DNA of 64,000 nt from Altibacter sp. (GTDB taxonomy: Bacteria; Bacteroidota; Bacteroidia; Flavobacteriales; Flavobacteriaceae): positions 1 to 64,000 of the forward strand of contig NZTP01000086.1 of assembly GCA_002696485.1 (NCBI GenBank), read 5' to 3'. A program made the position numbers and the translations under genes. This document shows, piece after piece, positions 1 to 8,438 of the stretch (position 1 is the stretch's first letter; the number at the start of each line of letters is the position of its first letter). A model generated the notes under the pieces. The model made no database searches and was not told where the DNA came from. It was given only the letters and a program-made list of their open reading frames with translations.

Positions 1-150
1 GAACAAGAATCGCCAGTCCCACCAACCGTAGAAAAAATAGCTGGCCGCTAAAAGAAATGTGTTGCGAAGTGTTAGATGTTTTGCGAATGCCCAATACAGC
101 AAAAACACAACCGGGAAGAAGAGCGCAAAATCTAAGGAGTTAAATAGCAT
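1..150 (-). CDS. MBOAT family O-acyltransferase, N-terminal 50 residues only
   Basis: The reading frame starts at an ATG (148-150) and runs off the left edge, so only the N-terminus is visible. The peptide begins [20 protein letters not shown] and continues with a hydrophobic stretch ending [14 protein letters not shown]. The FNS-x-F-x-F-FP start and the S-Y-x-FYG-WW motif are characteristic of the membrane-bound O-acyltransferase family (AlgI/DltB-like). Members sit in the inner membrane and move acyl groups, usually acetyl, onto exported polysaccharides. The start lies 3 bp after the fcl stop, so it is the last visible gene of the rhamnose/fucose operon, and acylation of the O-antigen or exopolysaccharide is the natural inference. 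The catalytic His is beyond the edge. Confidence 0.85.
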   Translation of the reverse strand, partial: MLFNSLDFALFFPVVFLLYWAFAKHLTLRNTFLLAASYFFYGWWDWRFLF

Positions 151-153
151 AGG

Positions 154-1200
154 TTACTTTTTTGCTAAGTACCATTGATACATCTTTTGAATGCCGTCCT
201 CCAAAGCCACCTTGTGTTTCCACCCTAGCGCATGTAATTTTGAGACATCGGTTAATTTGCGTAACGTGCCATCCGGCTTGGAAGCATTGAATTTGAAATT
301 CCCTTTAAAACCAACTGTTTCTTTAATGATCTCGGCCAATGCCGCTATCGAAATATCTTCTCCGGTTCCAATATTAATATGGGTATTGCGTATTTCTGAA
401 GGATCTTCGATCACATCCTTAAAATCTACTTCTTCCATGATATAAACACAGGCATCCGCCATGTCTTGTGACCATAAGAACTCACGCTTGGGCTTTCCGG
501 AACCCCAGATCTCCACGCTTTCTTTAGAAATACCGAACGTATGTAATATCTTTTCTGCCTCCTGAAAATCAGCAATGCCTAGATCGTTCAAAATGGCGGT
601 TTCGTTATTTTCTGAAAGTAATTTTGCCAAATGTATCTTTCTAATTAAGGCCGGAAGTACGTGTGATTTTTCAAGATCGAAATTATCATTATAGCCATAT
701 AAATTGGTTGGCATTACTGAAATAAAATTCGTTCCGTATTGAATGTTATAGCTTTCGCACATCTTGATCCCGGCAATCTTAGCGATCGCATAGGGTTCAT
801 TGGTATATTCTAAAACGTCGGTTAGTAAAGAAGATTCCGGCATGGGCTGTGGCGCCTCCTTTGGATAGATGCAAGTGCTTCCCAAAAAAAGCAACTTCTT
901 AACACCATGCCGATAACTTTGATGAATAACATTGTTTTGTATCATCAGGTTCTCATAGATGAAATCGGCCCGGTAGACATTATTCGCAACAATCCCTCCT
1001 ACTTTGGCTGCTGCCAAAAATACATAATCGGGTTTGTGTTGCTCAAAGAAGTCAGCAACTGCAACTTGATCTGTAAGATCTAATTGTGCATGTGTTCGGG
1101 TGAGTATGTTAGTATACCCTCGTGCGTTCAACGCCTTTACTATGGCGCTTCCTACCAATCCTCTGTGTCCGGCTACATAATAGGTTGCATGCTTGTCCAT
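154..1200 (-). CDS. fcl: GDP-L-fucose synthase
   Basis: This enzyme is the NADPH-dependent GDP-4-keto-6-deoxy-mannose 3,5-epimerase-4-reductase, the last step to GDP-L-fucose. It is a 348-residue extended short-chain dehydrogenase with the nucleotide-binding GHRGLVG at residues 11-17, an active-site Ser in LGSTCIYP (about 108) and the YxxxK pair Tyr137/Lys141. It carries the insertion around residues 190-225 that Bacteroidota copies commonly have compared with the roughly 320-residue E. coli enzyme. The ATG lies 6 bp downstream of the gmd stop, and gmd supplies its substrate, so the two are one transcription unit. The product presumably feeds a surface polysaccharide, given the rfb genes upstream and the acyltransferase downstream. 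Confidence 0.95.
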   Translation of the reverse strand: MDKHATYYVAGHRGLVGSAIVKALNARGYTNILTRTHAQLDLTDQVAVADFFEQHKPDYVFLAAAKVGGIVANNVYRADFIYENLMIQNNVIHQSYRHGVKKLLFLGSTCIYPKEAPQPMPESSLLTDVLEYTNEPYAIAKIAGIKMCESYNIQYGTNFISVMPTNLYGYNDNFDLEKSHVLPALIRKIHLAKLLSENNETAILNDLGIADFQEAEKILHTFGISKESVEIWGSGKPKREFLWSQDMADACVYIMEEVDFKDVIEDPSEIRNTHINIGTGEDISIAALAEIIKETVGFKGNFKFNASKPDGTLRKLTDVSKLHALGWKHKVALEDGIQKMYQWYLAKK

Positions 1201-1206
1201 AGGCTT

Positions 1207-2325
1207 CTATTCGAAATAGTTCATGATCTTATAGCCGCCATCTTTCAAATAACTTTCTTTTCGCATCAATTTCAGGTCTCCGGCCATCATTTCATCGACC
1301 AAGCCTTGAAGTTCGTATTGCGGTTTCCAACCCAATTTTTTATAGGCTTTGGTCGCGTCGCCAATTAGAAGATCAACTTCCGTAGGTCTAAAATACTTTT
1401 CATCGACAGCAACCACTTCCTTCCCAATTTCAAGTTGGTACGCCGGATCATTACATTTTTTTACGATCCCTTTTTCTTCAATCCCTTCGCCAGTAAATTC
1501 AAGTTCCACGCCTATGTGTTGAAAAGCCATTCTCACAAAATCGCGTACAGCTGTAGTCTTCCCGGTGGCGATCACCCAGTCTTCTGCTTCATCTGCTTGC
1601 AGGATCATCCACATCATTTTCACATAATCCTTAGCATGCCCCCAATCTCTTTTTGCATCGAGGTTCCCCAAATACATCTTGTCTTGTAGCCCTAAGGCGA
1701 TGCGTGATGTGGCGCGCGTGATCTTTCGGGTAACGAAGGTTTCTCCTCGAATAGGGGATTCATGGTTGAATAAGATCCCGTTACAGGCAAAGATATTGTA
1801 GGCTTCCCTGTAGTTTATGGTCGCCCAATAAGCGTACAATTTTGCAACTGCATAGGGGCTTCGCGGGTAAAAAGGAGTCGTTTCGGTCTGTGGTACTTCT
1901 TGTACCTTTCCGTATAATTCAGATGTAGACGCTTGATAAAGTTTCGTCTTCTTTTCCAAGCCAAGAATTCGTATGGCTTCTAATATTCGCAGTGATCCCA
2001 AAGCATCTGTATTGGCTGTATATTCAGGCATTTCAAAAGATACCTGTACATGACTCATGGCCGCCAGATTATAGATCTCGTCAGGCTGAACTTCCTGTAT
2101 AATGCGTATGAGGTTGGTACTATCGGTGAGATCACCATAGTGCAAAAAGAAATTCTGGTTCTCTATGTGTGGATCCTGATAAAGATGATCAATCCTGTCG
2201 GTATTAAAAAGCGAAGAGCGCCTTTTAATTCCGTGTACAATATAGTCCTTCTTCAATAGGAATTCGCTTAAATAAGCCCCATCTTGACCGGTTACTCCTG
2301 TAATTAATGCTACTTTCTTGCTCAA
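1207..2325 (-). CDS. gmd: GDP-mannose 4,6-dehydratase (TTG start chosen)
   Basis: It converts GDP-D-mannose to GDP-4-keto-6-deoxy-D-mannose, the committed step to GDP-fucose. The N-terminus carries the NADP-binding VTGQDGAYL, followed by the STSELYG catalytic segment, the SPYAVAK YxxxK motif, and the [16 protein letters not shown] segment typical of GMD. There is no ATG near the conserved beginning. A longer frame opens at a GTG (2380-2382) and would add 19 unconserved residues. However, a good -7 promoter element TAATTTTG (2382-2389, minus strand) overlaps that GTG, so the transcript should start downstream of it. I therefore chose the TTG at 2323-2325, giving SKKVALITG at the N-terminus and 372 residues, the usual family length. 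Followed 6 bp later by fcl. Confidence 0.93.
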   Translation of the reverse strand: MSKKVALITGVTGQDGAYLSEFLLKKDYIVHGIKRRSSLFNTDRIDHLYQDPHIENQNFFLHYGDLTDSTNLIRIIQEVQPDEIYNLAAMSHVQVSFEMPEYTANTDALGSLRILEAIRILGLEKKTKLYQASTSELYGKVQEVPQTETTPFYPRSPYAVAKLYAYWATINYREAYNIFACNGILFNHESPIRGETFVTRKITRATSRIALGLQDKMYLGNLDAKRDWGHAKDYVKMMWMILQADEAEDWVIATGKTTAVRDFVRMAFQHIGVELEFTGEGIEEKGIVKKCNDPAYQLEIGKEVVAVDEKYFRPTEVDLLIGDATKAYKKLGWKPQYELQGLVDEMMAGDLKLMRKESYLKDGGYKIMNYFE

Positions 2326-2381
2326 AATCTTACTGTTTCTATCGGTTGTTAAAAATGTCTGCCCTGTGCGGCAATCGTGCA

Positions 2382-2389
2382 CAAAATTA
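2382..2389 (-). promoter_or_regulatory. -7 element upstream of gmd
   Basis: Read on the minus strand this is TAATTTTG, a full match to the Bacteroidota -7 consensus TAnnTTTG. It lies about 57 bases upstream of the proposed TTG start of gmd and just after the end of rfbD. I see no good TTTG at the -33 spacing, so it may be a weak internal promoter letting gmd-fcl be expressed apart from rfbBACD. Confidence 0.4.
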
Positions 2390-2403
2390 CAATAATTATT
2401 GCG

Positions 2404-3264
2404 TTAGGTTGCGCTTTGTTGGTCTGCAATAAGCTTTTTCAAACTCACTTTCCAATGCGGAAGCATCACATTTCCAACATCTTTTATCCTTTCCTTGCTC
2501 AACACACTATAGACGGGCCGTCTTGCCTTTGTTTTAAAGTGATCTGTTCGCTCTAAGTGAATGTCGTTATTTTCGTGTTCTTGGAAGATCATTTCAGCAA
2601 AATCGAACCAAGTAGCTTCGCCTTCATTACTCAAGTGATAGTAATCAAAGGGAAGTGTTTTTTCCGCAATGATCTGCAAGCTCACCTCAGCTAACACATT
2701 AGCATTGGTAGGCGTCCCACGCTCTCCGGTGGTAATGCTAAGTATCTTTCTCTCTTTCGCCAAACGCAACATCGTGGTATAAAAATTCTTTCCGTATTGA
2801 GAATACAACCAGGAGGTCCTAAAAATATAAGCGTCTGCTCCCGATGCTGAAACCGCTTCTTCTCCTTTTTGTTTTGATGCCCCGTAGACATTGATTGGAT
2901 GTGTAGGATCGGTTTCGGTATAGGGCATCCCTTTGTTTCCGTCAAAAACATAGTCGGTAGAAAAATGCACTAATACCATACGCTGTTCTTTACAGATCGT
3001 TGCCAGATGTGCCACGGCTGTATGATTTGTGTGGTATGCCTTCTCCGGTTCTTCCTCGGCTTGATCGACCGCAGTATAGGCAGCGGTATTGATCACTACA
3101 TCGAATATGTGTGATTCAAAAAATGTTGAAACAGCATCCAGGTCATCCACATCAAATTCCGCTCTGGTAGCGAAGAACAGTTCAAGTTCGGGATATCGGT
3201 GTGCCGCATCTGCGATACAGCGTCCCAATTGTCCGTTTGCTCCTGTTACCAGTACCTTTCTCAT
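2404..3264 (-). CDS. rfbD: dTDP-4-dehydrorhamnose reductase
   Basis: It is the last enzyme of dTDP-L-rhamnose synthesis, reducing dTDP-4-keto-L-rhamnose with NAD(P)H. It has 286 residues, with GANGQLG at residues 8-14, the catalytic STDYVFDG segment and the YGASKQKGE (YxxxK) motif. A longer frame extends 25 residues upstream, but the ATG at 3262-3264 gives the canonical MRKVLVTGANGQLG start. It is preceded by a textbook AAGGAGGTG Shine-Dalgarno sequence, which is rare in this phylum. The start overlaps the rfbC stop as ATGA. Fourth gene of rfbBACD. Confidence 0.96.
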   Translation of the reverse strand: MRKVLVTGANGQLGRCIADAAHRYPELELFFATRAEFDVDDLDAVSTFFESHIFDVVINTAAYTAVDQAEEEPEKAYHTNHTAVAHLATICKEQRMVLVHFSTDYVFDGNKGMPYTETDPTHPINVYGASKQKGEEAVSASGADAYIFRTSWLYSQYGKNFYTTMLRLAKERKILSITTGERGTPTNANVLAEVSLQIIAEKTLPFDYYHLSNEGEATWFDFAEMIFQEHENNDIHLERTDHFKTKARRPVYSVLSKERIKDVGNVMLPHWKVSLKKLIADQQSAT

Positions 3265-3806
3265 CGAATCACCTCCTTGAATGTAGGAAGTTGTAAGTCT
3301 TTTTCTGAAATGATTAAATCTTCTTTCGGAAGATGCCAATCCAACGATAAGGTTGCGTCATTGTAGATGATACCTCCTTCGGAAGCTTTATCGTAATAAT
3401 TATCGCACTTATAGGCAAACACCGAAGTTTCAGAAAGTGTTACAAAGCCGTGAGCGAAACCTTTGGGTACAAACAGTTGCTTTCCTTCCGAAGCATTTAA
3501 GATCATAGAAAAATGCTTTCCGAAGGTTTTAGAGTCCTTCCGAAGATCTACGACGATATCCAAAACGTTCCCTTGTAAGACCCTCACCAATTTTGCCTGT
3601 GCTCCATTCCCTACTTGAAAGTGGAGCCCGCGTAGGACCCCGTATCTTGAGGTGGACTGATTGTCCTGTACAAAATGAACCGAAAGACCCGTGGTTTCAT
3701 TGAATGTTTGTTGATTGTAGGTTTCCACAAAGTGCCCGCGCTCATCTTTATACACAGGCGGAGTGAGAATAAAACAGTCTTGCAGTGGTGTGTGTTGCAG
3801 TTTCAA
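3261..3806 (-). CDS. rfbC: dTDP-4-dehydrorhamnose 3,5-epimerase (TTG start)
   Basis: It epimerises C3 and C5 of dTDP-4-keto-6-deoxyglucose. It is a 181-residue cupin-type protein with the DERGHFVE segment near residue 21, the catalytic His of RGLHFQ at residue 62, the VRVLQGNVLDIVVDLR core strand and a Tyr in YKCDNYY that fits the second catalytic residue. The only start compatible with the family's N-terminal pattern (x-x-TPL-x-D-x-x-x-x-TP) is a TTG at 3804-3806, 6 bp after the rfbA stop. Its own stop overlaps the rfbD ATG by 4 bp, which indicates translational coupling. Confidence 0.95.
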   Translation of the reverse strand: MKLQHTPLQDCFILTPPVYKDERGHFVETYNQQTFNETTGLSVHFVQDNQSTSRYGVLRGLHFQVGNGAQAKLVRVLQGNVLDIVVDLRKDSKTFGKHFSMILNASEGKQLFVPKGFAHGFVTLSETSVFAYKCDNYYDKASEGGIIYNDATLSLDWHLPKEDLIISEKDLQLPTFKEVIR

Positions 3807-3812
3807 ATCGTA

Positions 3813-4667
3813 TTACAGTTGCATTAAATGTTTGCCGTATCCGCTCTTTAACAAGGGCTTGGCCAATTCAATGAGTTGTTCTTTGGAAATAAAACCCATT
3901 TCGTACGCAGCTTCTTCAATAGCACCTATTTTAAGCCCTTGCCGTTCTTCGATCACCTCCACAAATTGTGCAGCTTGCATAAGTGATTCGAAAGTTCCCG
4001 TGTCCAACCAAGCAGTTCCTTTGTCCAAAATACTAACGCGCAGTTTCCCACGCTTCAAATACGCGTTGTTCACATCGGTGATCTCGAGTTCGCCTCTTGC
4101 ACTTGGTTTGATGTTCTCTGCGATTTCAATGACATTATTGTCGTAGAAATAGATGCCCGGCACAGCATAATTGGATTTAGGCTGTTTGGGTTTTTCTTCT
4201 ATCGATAATGCTTTTCCATTGGTGTCGAAAGCGACCACACCGTAACGTTCGGGGTCGTGAACATGGTATGCATAGATGATCCCGCCGTCGGGATCATTGT
4301 TTGCCTGAAGCAGTTCTTTTAATCCCGATCCATAAAAAATATTGTCTCCTAATATGAGCGCTACTTTATCCTTCCCTATAAATTCTTTACCAATAATAAA
4401 AGCTTCTGCCAAGCCATTTGGCTGTGGTTGCTCGGCATAGCTGAAGGTACAGCCAAATTTACTTCCGTCTCCAAGCAGTTTTTTGAATAGCGGAAGATCC
4501 TCCGGCGTAGAGATGATAAGTATGTCATGGATACCGGCATACATTAGTGTCGACAGCGGGTAATAGATCATGGGTTTGTCGTAGACCGGCATTAATTGCT
4601 TGCTCACGGCAAGAGTGATGGGATGTAGGCGGGTTCCGGAGCCACCGGCTAGGATGATTCCCTTCAT
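3813..4667 (-). CDS. rfbA: glucose-1-phosphate thymidylyltransferase
   Basis: It makes dTDP-glucose from glucose-1-phosphate and dTTP, the entry step to dTDP-rhamnose. It has 284 residues, beginning [18 protein letters not shown] (the nucleotidyltransferase signature), followed by [26 protein letters not shown] with the metal-binding Asp, and [19 protein letters not shown]. Length and motifs match the short RmlA class. The ATG overlaps the rfbB stop as ATGA, so it is coupled to rfbB. Confidence 0.97.
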   Translation of the reverse strand: MKGIILAGGSGTRLHPITLAVSKQLMPVYDKPMIYYPLSTLMYAGIHDILIISTPEDLPLFKKLLGDGSKFGCTFSYAEQPQPNGLAEAFIIGKEFIGKDKVALILGDNIFYGSGLKELLQANNDPDGGIIYAYHVHDPERYGVVAFDTNGKALSIEEKPKQPKSNYAVPGIYFYDNNVIEIAENIKPSARGELEITDVNNAYLKRGKLRVSILDKGTAWLDTGTFESLMQAAQFVEVIEERQGLKIGAIEEAAYEMGFISKEQLIELAKPLLKSGYGKHLMQL

Positions 4668-5680
4668 AGTCTATCTGTGTTTTTTAAGTACCAACGCACT
4701 GTCTTCTCAATACCACTTTCAAAATTCTCTTTGGCTTGCCATTTCAGCTCGCTCTCGATCTTCGTTGCGTCAATCGCGTACCGAAAATCATGACCCGGAC
4801 GGTCAGCTACAAAGCTTATTTGATCTTTATAACTCGTGTCTTTTGGTCTTAGTGTATCCAATAATTCACAAATGGTGTGTGCAATGTAAAGGTTTTCGCG
4901 TTCATTCTTCCCACCAATGTTATAGGTTTCCCCCAAACGGCCCTTTTCTAATGCAAGGTGAATGCCAGAACAGTGGTCTTTAACATACAACCAATCCCGA
5001 ACATTCTTGCCGTCACCGTAAATGGGAATAGGCTCCCCGGCCAATGCCTTCCGAAGGATGGTAGGTATCAATTTCTCCTTATGTTGATGCGGCCCGTAGT
5101 TGTTGGAACAATTGGTTGTTATTACAGGAAGGCCGTAGGTATGAAAATAACTACGCACAAGAAAATCTGAAGAAGCCTTGGAGGCACTGTAGGGACTGTT
5201 AGGCGCATAGGGTGTTTTTTCGGTGAATTCTCCGGTTTTACCGAGCGTTCCATAGACTTCATCGGTAGAGATGTGTAGGAAACGAGCCTCTCTATAGTGG
5301 GCCTTTACCGAATGTGGTCCTTCCATCCAAGCTTTATAGGCGGCCTGCAATAAGGTAAACGTTCCTACGATATTTGTTTGAACAAAGGCTCCGGGGCCCG
5401 TTATGGAGTTATCGACGTGAGATTCTGCAGCGAAATGGACGACCTTTGAGAATTGATGCATTTTGAATAATGATTCAACCAAAGTAGCATCACAAATGTC
5501 CCCCTTGATAAAATGATAATTAGGATGTTCGGAAATGGCCTCTAAATTCTTCAGATCTCCTGCATAGGTCAGCTTATCCAACACAAAAATGGAATCGGTT
5601 GTGTTTTCAAGAACATAATGAACATAATTGGAGCCAATGAAGCCCGCTCCCCCTGTAATTAATACTTTGTTGTTATTCAA
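4664..5680 (-). CDS. rfbB: dTDP-glucose 4,6-dehydratase (TTG start)
   Basis: It converts dTDP-glucose to dTDP-4-keto-6-deoxyglucose using bound NAD+. It is a 338-residue extended SDR with GGAGFIG at residues 10-16, the catalytic ThrAspGlu triplet in STDEVYG (139-141), Tyr164-xxx-Lys168 in YSASK and the [10 protein letters not shown] segment. No ATG or GTG is available: the frame is closed by a stop four codons upstream of the TTG at 5678-5680, and that TTG gives the expected [15 protein letters not shown] start. It is the first gene of rfbBACD, separated by 54 bp from the Wzz-like gene upstream. Confidence 0.96.
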   Translation of the reverse strand: MNNNKVLITGGAGFIGSNYVHYVLENTTDSIFVLDKLTYAGDLKNLEAISEHPNYHFIKGDICDATLVESLFKMHQFSKVVHFAAESHVDNSITGPGAFVQTNIVGTFTLLQAAYKAWMEGPHSVKAHYREARFLHISTDEVYGTLGKTGEFTEKTPYAPNSPYSASKASSDFLVRSYFHTYGLPVITTNCSNNYGPHQHKEKLIPTILRKALAGEPIPIYGDGKNVRDWLYVKDHCSGIHLALEKGRLGETYNIGGKNERENLYIAHTICELLDTLRPKDTSYKDQISFVADRPGHDFRYAIDATKIESELKWQAKENFESGIEKTVRWYLKNTDRL

Positions 5681-5734
5681 AATTAATTTTTAGTTGCGCC
5701 TAAATGAATTTTTAACATTTTTGGGCGTTCATTT

Positions 5735-6742
5735 TTACTGTTTCTCCGCTTCGTTCTCTTCTGCGATTCGCTTCACCTGAACATAGAGGAACCGAATAAA
5801 TGCTGCTATAAGAAATATGGAAACCAAGAAGAAAGGATATAGGAATTTTAATCTTCCGTCGGTAAATGCACGGACCTTTACAAGGTCTGCATTGCTCAAT
5901 AGCACCACAGAATCTGTACTTTTCAATAATTCTGATTCCAGCATTTCTGTTTCCGTTTGCAACTCTAGCTTTTTATCGAAAACCTTATCTATTTCCATAT
6001 TTTTCTCAACAACGAATTGTGCCGGGAGGCCTGTAATACTAGGCCGATCCTTGGCAAAGCTCTCAATAACTGCATCTATTTGAGTTAGTGTGCGTTGATT
6101 GGCAGCAATCCTGTCCTTTACATTTTCAAAATAAATAGCTCCCATATCGGCAACAAGTTTGTTCGCATTTATATAAGCAATCAATTTATCTACAACGCTG
6201 GGAGTGGCCCCCGGACCAGCAATAATTTCAATGCTGTGGTATTTGTATTCTTCGAGAAATGCTTGCGATTCCAGCATTTTTTCCTCTTCTTCTTCAAATG
6301 GAACGATATCAACAAATACATCAAGGCTCCTGTTATTTACCTCGTCGTATTTATCGATTAAATTATTAATATTCACGATAGGTGTTGCCACTACTGCGAT
6401 CAATTCGTTGTGTCCTTTATCAAATCCATGAGATTGTAAAAATAGAGAGTCCTTATCTTTGATCTTTCTATCTAATTTTTCCAGTGCATTATAAGCATAG
6501 TTCACGTTATCATTGTTGATTTGAACTATAAGTGTGGATTCTTTATAACTGCGCTTGTTGGCATCCATATAAAATCCCCAAGCTGCACCAAGGACGATGA
6601 GCACGACAACAACAATCCAAAATTTCAAAACGAATTGAAACGCCCGAAATAATAAGACCAAGGTCTTTTTAAATGTACTGGAAATAAATTCTAATACCGC
6701 CTTTAAATCCAATTCTTCAGACTTGTAATTCTCGTTATTCAT
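5735..6742 (-). CDS. Wzz-like polysaccharide chain-length determinant protein
   Basis: This 335-residue protein has the topology of polysaccharide co-polymerases: a cytoplasmic N-terminus, a membrane segment at about residues 40-60 (FWIVVVVLIVLGAAWGFYM), a long periplasmic part with helical stretches (residues 60-295) and a second membrane segment at about 302-322 before a short charged tail. There is no C-terminal Walker kinase, so it resembles Wzz rather than Wzc. Direct sequence identity to Wzz is not obvious by eye, so the call rests on topology and on its place immediately before rfbBACD. It would set O-antigen or capsule chain length. The ATG is 5 bp after the stop of the upstream DUF6909-like gene. 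Confidence 0.7.
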   Translation of the reverse strand: MNNENYKSEELDLKAVLEFISSTFKKTLVLLFRAFQFVLKFWIVVVVLIVLGAAWGFYMDANKRSYKESTLIVQINNDNVNYAYNALEKLDRKIKDKDSLFLQSHGFDKGHNELIAVVATPIVNINNLIDKYDEVNNRSLDVFVDIVPFEEEEEKMLESQAFLEEYKYHSIEIIAGPGATPSVVDKLIAYINANKLVADMGAIYFENVKDRIAANQRTLTQIDAVIESFAKDRPSITGLPAQFVVEKNMEIDKVFDKKLELQTETEMLESELLKSTDSVVLLSNADLVKVRAFTDGRLKFLYPFFLVSIFLIAAFIRFLYVQVKRIAEENEAEKQ

Positions 6743-6747
6743 AGTGA

Positions 6748-8421
6748 TTAGTTTTTACTTAAAATTTGTTTTAAAATCTTGTCGGTTATTAAATAGGTGG
6801 GTTTCACTCCTGTAGTGCCCAACCCTCCTGAAGCTAGTGTGCTTCCCGTTTCCAGTGGATTATCGGAAGCATAATACGCATAGCGTACCGCAACATTGGC
6901 GTTAATACTGCTTCGTATTTTGGAGGCCGCCTGTATCGCTTTTTGATAGTGTGCTCCTTCCATTTCCAACCCAATAACATTCCAGGTGGAGGTATGGAAA
7001 AACTTTAAAATATCTCTGTTCTGAAGGGAGGTGCCCAATACAGTGATCATAGCACCCGTACAAACATGGACATTGTCATCTTCGAACATGGATTTCTTTA
7101 ACTTGTTTTTAAACGGATAATTGTCTGCTGTACCTTCAAATACGTGAGCCGAAGGGATCATAATGTCTCCTTTTCCACCTTCTAAGATTCCTGCTTTTCC
7201 CATAATCGATATGGAAGCCACGTTCAAGAAATAGCGGGTCTTGTTCTTTTCGTAAGGTTTTAAAAGTTCATCCATACTTTCATATGCCTGTTCTCCAAAT
7301 GCATAGTCCATTACAATTAGTACAGGTTGAGATTCTGCCGAAGCACCTGTGTTTCCGGGTAATTGCGAAGTATCGACGATCTGGACGTCAATATTAGTCC
7401 CGCTTGTATCTTCTATAAATATCATCCCGTTTTGCAGTGCGGTCTTCGTCACTTTTTCACGTAATTTTACATTGGTGCTCTTACTTAGAGATTCAAATAT
7501 TTCTAAAGGTTGCTTTTTCTTAAGTTCTGAAGCCAATGCGATGGGTGCGTAAAGACTGTTCATTACGCTATGCATATTTGCACTAATAATGTGAAGGGGT
7601 CGTGAGAGTAATCCTTTTTCATCTAAGGCTCGTTTTATGTCCAACGCCCAACGCTCGCCATGGATATGATGCCCCAAACGCTCCCGAAGCACCGGGCTGA
7701 AGGTTATAATTCGCTTATTGTCGTCAATAACCTCTTCAATGGCGTATTTTCCTAAGTAATAGATAATGCGCAAGAATCTGTTCTCGTCTTCAGCAGCGGC
7801 AAATTTTGGGTATATCTCGTTCACTTCTTCAAAGGTCCTTCCTAAAAAATTTGCCGTGTGCGTAAGGGCGATCTCCTTATCGTTCTGACTTAACGCTCCC
7901 TTTTTAAGAATGGCCTCTTCCAGTTTTCTCCAATCCCGTATCACTTCACCCTTATCGTTGATAAGCACTTGTTTCATGATCTTATGGGATTCTATATAAA
8001 GGAATGTTAGGTGTGTAAGAATGTCATAGATTTCAGATCGTCCGCGTGTGATCTCAATATTCATCTGCTCTTCATCGATCCGATAGCAATTTCTGCGTCG
8101 TTTGGCGGGTATGATCGCCTTAAAATGTGATTTCTTATACCCTTCATCGCTTGTTAGGTTCACGAACCGGCATTCTTCAATACCGTACGGCAAACGGTCC
8201 ATGACGTACAACAATCCTTGAAGTTCTATTTTCTCTTCGGCTATCGATCCATAGATCTCGGGACGGAGAATAAGCAACGCTTCGCGTAAGGTTTCTCCTG
8301 AAACACCCATGGGTTTATAATACCCTTGATTAAACAGGTGCCGCATGGTAATATACATGCGCTCTATCGCGCCGGAACTCTCTTGGGCTCTTGTTCGAGT
8401 ATGGGTATTCAACGTTTTCAT
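6748..8421 (-). CDS. DUF6909-like protein with nucleosidase-like C-terminal domain
   Basis: A 557-residue soluble protein with no signal peptide or membrane segment. I recognise it only as a Bacteroidota protein of the kind labelled DUF6909. The N-terminal half is helical and charged, with a basic patch PAKRRRNCYRI near residue 105. The C-terminal third looks like the PNP/MTA nucleosidase fold: a GxxGDIMIPSAHVFEGT segment, VCTGAMITVLGTS, then GLEMEGAHY (Glu486-Met-Glu488-Gly) and later YYASDNP with Asp520. An M-E pair followed by S-D is the arrangement that holds the ribose and protonates the base in that superfamily. A nucleosidase or nucleotide-cleaving activity is an inference. It lies 17 bp downstream of the GH3 gene and 5 bp upstream of the Wzz-like gene. 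Confidence 0.6.
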   Translation of the reverse strand: MKTLNTHTRTRAQESSGAIERMYITMRHLFNQGYYKPMGVSGETLREALLILRPEIYGSIAEEKIELQGLLYVMDRLPYGIEECRFVNLTSDEGYKKSHFKAIIPAKRRRNCYRIDEEQMNIEITRGRSEIYDILTHLTFLYIESHKIMKQVLINDKGEVIRDWRKLEEAILKKGALSQNDKEIALTHTANFLGRTFEEVNEIYPKFAAAEDENRFLRIIYYLGKYAIEEVIDDNKRIITFSPVLRERLGHHIHGERWALDIKRALDEKGLLSRPLHIISANMHSVMNSLYAPIALASELKKKQPLEIFESLSKSTNVKLREKVTKTALQNGMIFIEDTSGTNIDVQIVDTSQLPGNTGASAESQPVLIVMDYAFGEQAYESMDELLKPYEKNKTRYFLNVASISIMGKAGILEGGKGDIMIPSAHVFEGTADNYPFKNKLKKSMFEDDNVHVCTGAMITVLGTSLQNRDILKFFHTSTWNVIGLEMEGAHYQKAIQAASKIRSSINANVAVRYAYYASDNPLETGSTLASGGLGTTGVKPTYLITDKILKQILSKN

Positions 8422-8438
8422 GTCGCTGCAAATATAAA

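Noticed and set aside
2326..2382. Longer gmd beginning at GTG 2380-2382
   Set aside because: The additional 19 residues are not like the family N-terminus, and a good -7 promoter element overlaps that codon.
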